DNA of 64,000 bases. Origin: Platycnemis pennipes (Eukaryota; Arthropoda; Insecta; Odonata; Platycnemididae). Location of the stretch: NCBI GenBank assembly GCA_933228895.1, contig OW121851.1:124977624-125041623 (forward strand). Direction: 5' to 3'. Below, one piece after another: positions 1 through 10,198 of this stretch. Numbering within the stretch: position 1 is the first letter of the stretch; each line of letters starts with the position of its first letter. Made by a program: the position numbers and the translations under genes. Under the pieces are notes generated by a model. It saw only the letters and a program-made list of their open reading frames with translations, was not told the DNA's origin and did no database searches.

Positions 1-1904
1 CATGATTAAAATGTCGCACCGCGATATTAACTTCATATCGCAAAAGCATAAGGTACGTTTACTCGTATAGCAGTTGACTTCTACGTCACTAAACTGTTAA
101 GCCCTACTCGCACATGTAAACGCCAACTGCGATGCGAGTTCAGGTCGATACTGGACATGTGTTGAATATTATCGATCCACGTTCGAGCTATTAGCATAGT
201 ATAAGTCCGTCTACTTTTTTCGCGGAAATGTATCCAACACAATCGCATCAATCGCAAACGTAAAGCAATACAAGGTGTCTGATACCGGGAATTTGGATAT
301 AATGACAAGGAAATCCCTCCCAGAAAGGAAGATTCTACTCTTTAAAGAATGGGAGCACAAAATAGTTGTCAATGGCTTTTATTGCTTGAAGAATTTCATG
401 AAAATTTAAGCATCAATCACTAGTGACATCGAACGCTTTTACTTTGTTATGAAAACGGCGAGCTAGCGGATTTTAGCTGCATAGAAGTTTGTGCAGACGC
501 ATCATAGCGGTAGCAATAGCGATATATCTGTCATAGTAGTACACTGCTACGTGTAAACGCACCTATAGATATGACATCACGACGCAAATGAGCAATATTG
601 CATTATATCGCATAATATGTCGTACCGAATATATGGTGTTGACTGCCGTTTCCATGTCGAGTCGCGATATCAGGTGCATACCGCAGATAATATATTGCAG
701 TATTGCACATCTCTAAGGAAAAGATTCCTTTGCATAGGGAACGGAAATTTTTGAGATGGGAGTGGGAGTTTTCGGAAAGCTTTGTGGCGAAACAAGGTTA
801 TCGAACCGGAACTGTATCGAAAACAAAACACGGAATAACCGATGTTTCTGCTCATAGTGGAGCTGAACACGTACCGAATGCAAACTAAACTTCTACTCGA
901 CCCATAACTGATGTTTATTTCCGTCATTTGAGTTATTTTCTTAAAGTGTAAGTGAAAGTTGATGTTTTAATTGTGTGGATGTGGTTTCAATTGAGGAGTG
1001 GGACGTAGGTAGTCCGGCAATGCTGACCGTAGAGTGGGTGGTTGGACTACCGACTAGAAGCATCCTGGATCGATTACCAGAAAGGCCTTAGACACCACCA
1101 ATTTGAGACGCCTCCAACCCTAGATGTGTTTTTTCTGGTTTCAAGGCCTTCCTGGGAAACTACATCGCAGGAAAAGAACTACTCTCCATAACCTTTTTTA
1201 AATCAGAGATATAGCCCTTGCCTCTCCCATCAAATGAGTCATTGCGTCATATATTCATTTTGGTCTTTTGCATATCGATGGTGATGCTCGCCTACGCGAA
1301 TGGTGTGTTGGCATGTCTTTTACATCGACAGTGAGTGCAATTTTAGAGTCCCAGTAAGGTTTATTACTTTATGATCAAGTGCAATTGAGCATGAAGGGGT
1401 TCTGGAGTCGGAGGCTTTGAATAGCGGTGGTAAAGTGCCTCTAAAGGAATATTTTTTTTTAATTGATGGAATGATTAATCATCCGAGAGTGAGCGATTTC
1501 AATGAACTGAATTAACGATTAGCCCGAATCCAATTACTCAAATGTTCTTTTTGTGAGGGTGACTCAGAATAGTTCAAAAATACGTATTTACCTTAGTTCC
1601 GCTCGTTTTCCTAGCTACGTATCTAGCCATCCCCGACTCGGTAAATGAATAAATAGAGAGAGGTTTCAATCCTGTTCTTCCTATGGATATAAGGAGAGGT
1701 GTAAGAATTGGATTGGGAGGGAAAGGAGTAAGGGTGGAGGGAGACCTGGTGTCGACATTTACCTGCTCATAATGAAAGGCACCAAAGCATCCAAATTTTA
1801 ACACCCTAGCCGAAGGACGGAGCTCTTTGACTGGAGGTGTCTTCCACATACACCACTCAAGAAGGGGCCTCTAATTATATCAATGAAAAATTCACCGCTT
1901 TTAG

Positions 1905-1967
1905 ATTAGCCTCACTGATTTTAGAATCTAAACCCGGGTTCAGATTCTTAAAATCTGTGAGGCTAAT
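1905..1967. repeat. 63-bp hairpin around CCCGGG (left copy)
   Basis: The arms begin ATTAGCCTCAC and end GTGAGGCTAAT and pair over about 28 bp each with few mismatches. The centre is the self-complementary ACCCGGGT. It could be the remnant of a foldback element or a regulatory hairpin. It lies just upstream of a SINE body in antisense orientation (2010-2180). Confidence 0.75.
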
Positions 1968-2009
1968 ACTATAACCGCCACGACAACCCGATCCCGTATG
2001 AGCACCAAA

Positions 2010-2180
2010 ATGGTCCACAGTTTTACGTTCCGTCCGACGGAGCGCTGAACTTGAAGTTCTCTTCGCATAACAATCGAATAAGGACCGACCTATTATATGC
2101 CGGGAGTGGAACCCGGGCCATTAGGATAGGAAACAAGTACCCTAGACACTACGTCAACACGATCCCCTTCGGTAAAGGAG
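2010..2180 (-). mobile_element. SINE family A, partial (left copy)
   Basis: Read on the minus strand it has a tRNA-like head with a degenerate B-box (GGGTTCCACTCCCGG), then a body containing GCTCCGTCGGACGGAACG. The same body motif recurs at 9.5, 38.0, 43.5, 44.9 and 57.8 kb, which defines the family. The 3' part with the TGTCGGTC tail is missing here. Confidence 0.6.
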
Positions 2181-4370
2181 TACTCAGGCGTCGGGGGGGA
2201 TGGTTCGTGTGTAGAAGCGTTTAAAGCTTCTCTCCCGGAAGTCGGTGGCATCTCCAAACCCTCGGGGCCCTGAGGGGACGTTAAATATATTCGCGACGGG
2301 CTAATTCCTCGTGGCGAGCTTTTATTTCTTATGTGTTTTCTTTTTCTTCTCTCTTTTTTGTAATTTCCATTCCGTTTTTCTGTTTCCCGCAGCAGCGGCG
2401 TGACAGCTGTCGTCTAGACGACGGACAGGGATCAGATACGAGGCATTACTTGCGTGCAACTTCCCTCAAACAAGCAATTTAGTCATTTTTTACGGCCTTA
2501 TTTTATCGTCTCCATGTTTGTTGGAATATTCTAGTAATGTACGGGAGCATGCGTATGGATCATGAAGGAGCGGAAATTGCTCTTTTCGCTTTGGTGCTGT
2601 TTCGTCCAGGGAGGTGATGGTGAAGACGAAAGTCAATCAATTCGTTCGCGTCGAGTGGTGTTCGTGGAGTGAAACGGAAATCCTACTTCGGCATACGAGG
2701 GGAGGGGTCTCAAAAGTGACCGGAATCGTGCTGCTGAGCGCGGTACGTTTATAAGGTATACATGCAGACTGCTGCCACAAGGCATATGCAGTCCGAACAT
2801 TTCTACATTCATTAAGACAAGCGGAAAGATTTGGGAGAGCTCGTGCACTGTATGAGATATTTGTAGTGAGAGTTGTTTTGTGCACGTCGGTATTTTCACA
2901 TGGCGTAGTACCCTGGAAGTACATCGTAGTACTGTGCAAGGTGTGTCCACCGTAAAAAATGTCTGGCATTCGTGTCTGTGTGATACTGCACTAAGTCATG
3001 CACTACCGTCTCGCTTTTATTATTCGTGTACTTCTTGAAAATCTCATGCAATGAAACCCCAGAAATTCGACATTACTAATTATAACTCATTTTCCTCATA
3101 ACTGTGATTCTATCTATTATTTTTAAGCACTGTTCATGCAGAAAATAAATGTTAAATCTATTCTATTATCATACTAACCTTATTTGTATAACCCAACTAA
3201 CGCTACTGTACTATGGATTTTAAAAAAATATTTAAATCAGGGTATTTTACGCTTTACTCAAAATCGTTTTAGTAATATTTAAATCAGCTACAAAACAACA
3301 AAAACATGCTGCACTACGAAACACTATAAAAAATTAGGTCAGTATGTATGAAACATAGTTCCTATCTGAAATGCTTCAGGAGAAATGTTAACCTCAAAGA
3401 TCGATAACCTGGAGGTGTGGTGACTCCTTTAGATGGAACTACTCTCTTGCATTAAATCGTATTACGATACTTTGCCCCGTGGCTATGAGAGAGAATCTTT
3501 CTTGTGGAGGAATGGTGGCTGTTAGATCGTTCTTGCAAATTGAATGCATCCACCTAATTCTCCATTAGCGTTATTTCTTAAAAATTGCCAAAAGTCGTGT
3601 GAAACGTGATCCCTAAATGAGGTATACCGACTTCAAGTAATTTATTGCATTATTTTATACAAATATTGTTGTAGATTAGAATGAACCCATTTCATAAAAA
3701 ATCAATTATGGAGAGAGCTTATATTTATTTATAATTAAAGTTTCTGTGAGTACAAAATAATGGTCAAGCCTAGCACTAATCAAGTTTTGCGCAAATGTGG
3801 ATCTTCCTGTAGTTAATGAATGGTTTACCAATTCATTCATATGTAGCTTGAATTAATGGGGTAAAACTAAAAGCTTCCGTATTATGCTTTCTCTTCACTC
3901 TTCACTCCACTGCTATTTCCCAAGAGTCAATGCGATTCTCATGAAACTGGAATACAGGATGTCCTAAGTAAGATGTCAACCTTCACCTTTCTTGCATCTC
4001 TCACAGACGTCTTCTTGCCTTATGGGTCGTGTGCGGTCAATGTCCTTTCAAAAGCAATATCTCTAGGATCGTTTGCATCGCAATATTGCATAATAGCTGT
4101 TTCGTTCGCCCACGATCGCCTTATAATTTTGAATCGTGTGCATCCGCGTGATTCTTTGGTGATCTCTTGTGCCTACTAACTCAACCTTACCGATTTCCAT
4201 TTTAACGTAGAATTTCTTCATTCATGCCGTGATCTTGAGAAATTTTGTTTGAAGTGTTTATTTTTTCAAGAGCAGCCCATTTATTAGTTAGCGATTAATT
4301 ATACATATATTCAAAAGTAAATATATCAATAAGTATATCAATGGATAGTCTAAGTATTTATATATTTTTA

Positions 4371-4566
4371 TAAAGACTTCAAACTTTTCCTACTAACAGC
4401 ACGTTTGTGAATGCTTTGTTTGATCTTTAAATTTTTTATTGTTGTTTTTCGACTAGTATATAGCTACTAATCCTCTTTAAGCATAATAGGTAAACTGTTT
4501 GGTGTAGAATCACCCCTTGCCACACACCTTTATGGTGTCTTGCAGAGTATCATGTAGATGTAGAAG
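4371..4566 (+). repeat. Interspersed repeat R1, about 200 bp (left copy)
   Basis: This repeat has a diagnostic core TGCCACACACCTTTATGG and ends in a GTAGATG-type tail. The same roughly 200-bp arrangement, including TATAGCTACTAATC-like sequence 60-80 bp before the core, recurs at 52529-52716 and 60401-60592. Shorter fragments lie elsewhere on both strands. The simple tail suggests a retroposed element (SINE, or 3' end of a LINE). Confidence 0.75.
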
Positions 4567-4763
4567 AATGGGGAACTTGCATGGGTCGACGATTGCTATA
4601 AAAACTATTTTGAACAGGTAAAACGGAAATATTAGCTCGCAAAAATACCTAAATTATCTCCACTCATCATCAGAAGAAATAAAAAATTGACTTAAGAAAT
4701 CAAGCAAAATTTCTCTGAGCCGACCACTGCGCGAAGACACCCGATCTCTGCCGAGGCCAGGTG

Positions 4764-4771
4764 TGACGTCA
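4764..4771 (+). promoter_or_regulatory. Perfect CRE/ATF box TGACGTCA (left copy)
   Basis: The palindrome TGACGTCA is the consensus site for CREB/ATF bZIP factors. It lies in a locally GC-richer stretch (about 4725-4870) that stands out from AT-rich surroundings, about 130 bp upstream of a GTAAGT donor and 243 bp upstream of the ATG at 5007. That position suits a proximal promoter element of the small spliced gene. A TATAAAAA string at 4597 is probably too far upstream to be the TATA box. The transcription start is not defined by the sequence. Confidence 0.45.
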
Positions 4772-4896
4772 TCCGTGCCTAATCTGCCGTCCGAGTACGG
4801 TCTGAGTCGGGAAATACACGAACGCATGCTGTAAACATTGTTTTGGTGGAGGATTTAGTCGCTCACCGTCACTTATTCATGCGCTGTTATTCTTGG

Positions 4897-4995
4897 GTAA
4901 GTTTTCCTTTTGTTATTGTGCCACGATTATTACTTGGGATATTAAAAATGCACTTTCGGGATGATAAAATAGACTTTTTACCTCGAATATTTCAG
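4897..4995 (+). other. Candidate 99-bp intron in the 5' leader (left copy)
   Basis: The donor is TTGG|GTAAGT at 4897 and the acceptor is ATATTTCAG| ending at 4995, so the intron is of the short size usual in insects. The acceptor is followed 11 nt later by an ATG in good context (AGAAAAATGG). Exon 1 upstream of 4897 has an undefined start; its frame that joins the downstream ORF is open for at least 50 nt but contributes no ATG, so it is most simply 5' leader. Donor, acceptor, ATG context and upstream CRE box together make chance less likely, though none is decisive alone. Confidence 0.45.
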
Positions 4996-5006
4996 GTTTC
5001 AGAAAA

Positions 5007-5180
5007 ATGGATGATTACGTTGCCGCTCGTTCGGACAATATTCCTAAAATTGATGCCATGACCCTCATGGCATTTGTTATGACAAATGATTGCTATACGT
5101 TGGCGGAAAAAAAGAAAACTTTTTCTTCTGACCGGATGGGAGAAAACTCTCGTTATGAAAAATTTGTAAGGCGAAGCTGA
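5007..5180 (+). CDS. Small hypothetical protein or first coding exon, 57 aa (left copy)
   Basis: The ORF starts at the first ATG after a good splice acceptor (4995), in the context AGAAAAATGG, and runs 57 codons to TGA. Its translation begins MDDYVAARSDNIPKIDAM, continues with a hydrophobic TLMAFVM stretch and CYTLAE, and ends with a lysine/arginine-rich part (AEKKKTF, RYEKFVRRS). No signal peptide or clear membrane helix is evident. The N-terminus with PKID followed by a short hydrophobic segment recalls, from memory only, multi-copy arthropod proteins of unknown function that carry a SWIM-type zinc finger further along. I could not verify this. A possible donor (GTAAGG) at 5166, just before the stop, means the frame could instead splice onward to another exon. 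Alternatives are a decayed family member truncated by the stop, or a chance ORF. The identical ORF is present in the right copy. Confidence 0.4.
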   Translation: MDDYVAARSDNIPKIDAMTLMAFVMTNDCYTLAEKKKTFSSDRMGENSRYEKFVRRS

Positions 5181-6944
5181 TGAACTTCGTAAGGACCAAT
5201 GGAAAGTCTCGTACCTTAAAATGATGATGGTTACAGCTGTTTTGCTTCGGTAATTTTGCAAGCAAACCTTTGGACAAGAAGTAATGTAGCTCAATGAGGT
5301 TATGCGAGTGATTTTTTCGTTATTTGCTTTCGATAATACTTGTGTGACATCGTGGGCATGTGTGCATTTAAAGCCAGCGGCATGAAGTTACCGTCGTTTA
5401 CCTCAAAATTTCGATTTTTATGAATACAACGAGAATAAATGAGAGATATTTACTTTGAATCCTTTGTCTATAATACTTATTAATGCGGAGAATGAAGGTT
5501 AGTTTATCAGAGCGAGGCACAAATCTAGAGGATTGGCCTTATCGGGAATGACTTACTCTTGATTTAATAGTTCGTATGAAGTTCATTATAGGGAATGGAC
5601 TTCCCAGCGTGATTTATTTTCTTCAATGACACTAAATAGTATACTGGTAATAATTAATTACGTTATAACAAGAATAGTTGTCTTGTTTTCAAGACCAATA
5701 GTACGAAGCACGATTATCCACGTCATGCTGTTGGATGTTAGGTAAAAGGAAGTTGAAGCATTACTTATCTTATTACATATCTTTATTTTCGCCAGAAGTA
5801 TCACTGAATTTTGAAAGTCGTGACCCTTATGCTCACATTTACCTCTCTACCAACGTTCACCGGTTTAAGTGCTGTGCTATGATTTAGTTATTATCATCGT
5901 ACATTCAGCAAAATACATTGCAATAATCTTTGTAGAAGAAAACCAACACTAACATCAATATCAGAAGGGAATGTCAATATTTTTACCTTCAGTAAATTCA
6001 TTTAGGAATTTAAAGTGCAATTTTAAAACATAAAACCTGATCTTGATCGTCCTTCTTTGCTGAATAAATACATTAGGGGCATTGGGGCATGATCCCATAA
6101 TTCTATCCCATACATTAAATGGTAGTGGAATAAGGAAAAGTAGCACCTGCTATTCAAAACACTCAACACAAATGAACCCGCTTATTGATTTAAAAATCAT
6201 TACCGTCCGACACCTAGCAATCTATGGAAAGGCATTAGTATAAGCTAAACAGTGTTCTTTAATCATCACCATATCACATTCAATGGCAGCATAACGTTTG
6301 TAAATGGCTATAATAATTCAAAGACCTGAATTTTTTCAAATGTACTTTGCAGCCCTTTAATTGAATACCTATGTGGGCCACAAACAACTTATGTGGCAGA
6401 GTATAGTATAGCATTACCTGAATGTAATTCTCATGAATATCAATACTATAACTACACCACCGTAACATAAAACCATTCTCAAGTCTCGATTACATACATA
6501 GTAAAAAGACACAATGACCCTGGGTCTTATACTTGCCTCATGTCATGCTAAAGAGATTATGATGAGCACTGCACTACGCCGCTACATAACGTTACAGACC
6601 GATGTAATTGTATTAAGATAAAAAAAACTTCGGGACCAAATCAATAGCAAAATATATCTACCTTGTAAAGGCATTGTTTTATTAACTTGAGAGCATCAGA
6701 CCTAATACACACGTTCTCAAAGAAACACATCGCACAGTGAGTACATTTCAACTCAGCTGGCACGTAAAAGGATTCGGAAATTAAACTATCTTGACTCTAA
6801 CTTGTAACTCGTATCGAGTAACAATACTATCTGTCACCTAATTTGCTAATAAAATTACTAAAACACCACTCAGGGCCGAAAAATTGCTTCTTCCGATTCG
6901 CAGAGCAATGAATGTTTTGGAAATAATCAACAAATCACTGTCAA

Positions 6945-7290
6945 GATGCGCACTTTATCCACGGGAGAAAAAGATACGTCGGGCTCTCGCAAGGTGTTCA
7001 AGGATAGTATTCTATCACCTTGCGCCTCAGTTACGCCCACTCGAGGGACTCGAGGGTTCCTTTAACACCTTGACTGAGGCGACCGTCCGGGGCGCCGGAA
7101 GTCGCTTCAGAGGGCTTACAGACTTGGGTCGGGAGACTAGTATTCTCCAGGCGACAAATTTGTCTCCTTTCTCCGGCGAAAGGCGTTAGAGACTTCGGGC
7201 GGGCGACAACTCTCGCGCAGGCGCTTCACGAAGCTCCTTTCTCCCGTTTTCGGGAGAAAACAGTTACAGACTTACCCACCAGGAGAAACT
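6945..7290. repeat. GC-rich cluster of nested hairpins and degenerate 70-bp repeats (left copy)
   Basis: Several inverted repeats follow one another, for example GCAAGGTG...CACCTTGC and CTCCCGTTTTCGGGAG. A phrase like TTACAGACTT followed later by CAGGCG and CTCCTTTCTCC recurs at about 7120, 7189 and 7263, giving a degenerate period of 69-76 bp. It contrasts with the AT-rich flanks. The only large-repeat substitution found (7088) lies inside it. It could be the end of a structured transposon; I see no coding potential. Confidence 0.6.
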
Positions 7291-7815
7291 TACACCTCAC
7301 CTTTGATAGAAGTCTGGGTTAGTCAGTCACTTATTGACATTGTACATACGTTTCTTCTTGCGTTTGTTGGCAACGTAATAAATAGTTTATTAGGCACCTT
7401 GGTTGAGGTATTTTTACAGCCAGGTGTTAAACAATACTTATGCCTCGAACTCATCTCGCTGGCTAATTACAATGCTAGGGAGTTGGGTCGATGTATGGAG
7501 CGGGCACTGCAAAAGTAAGATGAACTTTCGAGATTTAAACTATCTTGCATACATATTACTCATTATTGACGTGAAATATCAACTGTATACCATTATTTCT
7601 TATTTCACCTACTTACAATGAAATTTGACTAGACTTCGAATTTTACTTCCTTACGCTTCGTAATTCTTGTTGACATCCTGCTCCCTGAGGTTGAATGAAA
7701 AACACTGCGTTTTGTTTATCCTGCTCCCTGGTTACGCTCCGCCCATCAGTCTCTGCTATTGGCTGGTTAGCTCCAATTGCGGAGCCAACCAAGGCGTGTT
7801 TATTTTCAGCCCGGG

Positions 7816-7981
7816 TGATCTGAATTTCAGATCACAACCAACTTATTTTCAACATGCAGTGTTTATGGTCTTAAAATAAGACGGAGGTGTGTCTGATTTT
7901 CACGCATCATGAGTTTTAAATTCAGACCACTACCTTAAAATCAGACAGCGCTTTAATTCAGATCGCACTGAAAATCAGATC
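7816..7981. repeat. Cluster of TCAGAT/TCAGAC motifs in both orientations
   Basis: An imperfect 19-bp palindrome, TGATCTGAATTTCAGATCA, at 7816-7834 is followed by CTGATTTTC, TTCAGACC, AATCAGAC, TTCAGATC and AATCAGATC within 150 bp. It starts 220 bp after the duplication junction. Clustered repeats of one motif are typical of subterminal regions of DNA transposons, but no transposase is visible. Confidence 0.5.
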
Positions 7982-8479
7982 AACTTTTTACAGTGTAAGT
8001 TCCAATATTGCTTTCCCTTGTACCCTTACTTTTCCTGAATCCGAACTTATCTTCATCCAGGAACACCTCTGCTTTTCGTTCTATTCTTCTGTAGATGATC
8101 CTGGTCAGTATCTTCGATGCATGAGTCGTCAGGCTTATAGTCCTAAAATTTTCGCATTTATCCTTTCTCTTCTTCTTGGGAATAGGAACGATGATGTTTT
8201 TCTCGAAGTCCCATTATCATATACGGATGTCAAAATATTATGTAAAACGAAAACGAAAAACAAGACCCTTACCTTTTTAATTGAAGTTCATGATAACCCT
8301 AGAACAGGTTGTTCTCCTGGGATGCCTATATTGCTCCTATCATAGGCCGAAATACGAGGTGATGAAGATTTTTTTAAGATGTAAATGAACAGGGTGAAAT
8401 AAGTATTATAATTATTAAAACCAGTAATTCAGATTATCACTGCGGTATAATGTGTGAACCTTTAATTCACGTCTGGTGT

Positions 8480-8522
8480 CCTGGTCACCCACTGCCACAC
8501 ACCTTACTTGGTTTGCAGGGAA
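8480..8522 (+). repeat. R1 fragment
   Basis: Contains CACTGCCACACACCTTAC followed by a GCAGG tail element, matching the core of R1 at 4511-4550. Only the core is recognisable. Confidence 0.55.
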
Positions 8523-8635
8523 CTCTGTGGTTTTTGATGAGAAAGAAGACCCATCTTTCCTCAAGGAAGCTGTTATATTTTTAAAAAGTTCCAACAGGAG
8601 TAACATCCCCTTCTCCTATCTTTGCCTCTCTCCAA

Positions 8636-8698
8636 GCAAACTCTCTCTTTCTCTCTTTGCTCCTTCTCTTTCTCTTTATCTCTCTCTCCCTTATTCCT
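8636..8698. repeat. CT-rich low-complexity tract
   Basis: Runs of TCTCTCTTT with few purines. The open frames across it (8476-8832 and 8622-8933) are products of this composition (serine, leucine and phenylalanine runs) and are not annotated as genes. Confidence 0.85.
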
Positions 8699-9499
8699 TG
8701 TGCGGCCACAATTGCCATCGATTTATACCTTCCTATGTTTATTTTCTCGTGCCTTTTATCCTCAGTGCATACGGCTTTCCGCTGGTTTGTCTTCGTGGGC
8801 GATATCCCGAGTTTGTTTTAGCTCGGAGGTGACTGGGTGGAGTTCTTTCAAGGTTTCCTCTGCCCATCTCAAATTTTCTCGGTTTTGGAATAGATGGTTT
8901 GAAGAACTCAAGAGATCTCTTTTTATATCCTAAGCAGTTACGTTTATTCGTTTTCTAACGTGATCTGGTGATGTTCCACCCATAGTTCTTTACTGGAAAA
9001 GATACGAATTTACACGCATGTAAAGGAATCTTCATTTTTGTTCCAACAGTATGAGTTGCTATTTAAATCTACTACATATCATGTTGTACCATATGGTTTT
9101 GACTGTAATGTTCTGGTTATGAAGGTAGAGAAAAGGGTGTGGCCGGTGAATTACTTTTGGGAGGCTTACATACAATTTCATGACAGCATATCAGAAATAG
9201 CATTCAGCAAAAGAGTTAGCCATGTGGTAAGTTTTCTGAAATCTTGTGAACGCCAATTATAAATAATTTGGACGTTAAGTTAGCACTAGGGTTAGAAGAA
9301 CCTTTCATTCGTGTTGTAGTTGGCATGGCAATATCTAGTGATCCATATGTCGAATGTTCCTTATCTCGTGAACCGATCAACTCAAAACGGCAGAAAAAAC
9401 TAACCCGAATAAAGAGGTGAGATAGTGGAAGAGGCATACAAAGATTATAAGAATAATCTTTGGCCATGACAGAGATTTTTCATTTGTATACCCCACTTT

Positions 9500-9725
9500 C
9501 CACTTGACTTCAGTGTGGAGAATACTTTTCAAGCTCAACACTGCGTCCGTCGGATGAGATGTTCAACCGTGGACCCCGTGGCGTTAAGAGAAGGCTGCTA
9601 CCCAAACTAGATTTCTCTCCACTCATTCATTTTGTTACCTGTAGAATTCTTACCTTTTCCCAAACATCTTAAATGGCGCAATTGACTTAAACTGTCGGTC
9701 GCCTCTTCCGAATAACCACTATTGC
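9500..9725 (+). mobile_element. SINE family A, 5'-truncated
   Basis: The body has CGTCCGTCGGATGAGATG and a CCGTGGACCCCGTGGCG segment. The 3' end has AACTGTCGGTCGCCTC followed by CCGAATAACCACTA, which matches the end of the full copy at 57560-57970. The tRNA-like head is absent or unrecognisable. Confidence 0.7.
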
Positions 9726-10160
9726 TTGTTGCGAGAATAAATGCGATGATACATTTCGAATTGAGTGCGAGATAATCTCCTGCTTACACAAAATCCAACT
9801 CTCTTGGAAAACAAAATACGCATTGCAGTTCAAATCGTTTTCATGGAGATAAATCCTCCCCCCAGCAGCGAGCTTTTGAAAGCGGAGTGAAATCAAGTTG
9901 AGATGATACGGAAGAAAGATGATGGACGGTAACCTTCGTTATTTGAAGGGATGGCAGATCGGGGCAGGAGTTGGAAACCCTTCTGTATACATTTTTTTCA
10001 CGTGTATATATATTTTTTCCACGCGCGGCTATAAATGAATTGGAAGCGGCGCTGCCAAGAATATCCCGACGAAAGCGTCTCCCTGCCGAAAATGCAAAGA
10101 CGCAGTCGTAATTGTGGCGTGGGAATCGAGGGGTTGGGAAACCGTGCTCCCCTCCTCCCA

Positions 10161-10198
10161 TTCCACGCCCACCCCCCTCCCTTCGCAGAAGGGGGCGT
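10161..10198. repeat. GC-rich hairpin CCACGCCC/GGGCGTGG
   Basis: An 8-bp arm pairs perfectly across a C-rich loop. It lies 100 bp before the start of the second duplicated block. A GCTATAAATG string at 10029 gives a possible promoter arrangement, but nothing else supports one. Confidence 0.5.

Larger units (their letters stand above)
1..7595. repeat. Left copy of a 7.6-kb duplicated block
   Basis: This block recurs at 10295-17888 in direct orientation, with an offset of 10294 bp that becomes 10293 after position 5945. I found two places where the copies differ: a microcluster at 5932-5947 (net 1 bp) and C at 7088 versus T at 17381. Homology starts at the first base of the window, so the true left edge is outside it. 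It ends at the shared bases taccatta (7588-7595). Every open frame in one copy is found in the other, including the small spliced gene candidate at 5007. Such near-identity means either a very young duplication or two haplotypes kept side by side in the assembly. Confidence 0.97.

Noticed and set aside
470..690. GCGATAT and CGACGC motifs scattered near the left end
   Set aside because: Suggestive of transposon subterminal repeats, but spacing and orientation are irregular and no terminus could be defined.
8476..8933. Overlapping 118- and 103-codon frames
   Set aside because: Produced by the CT-rich tract at 8636-8698.
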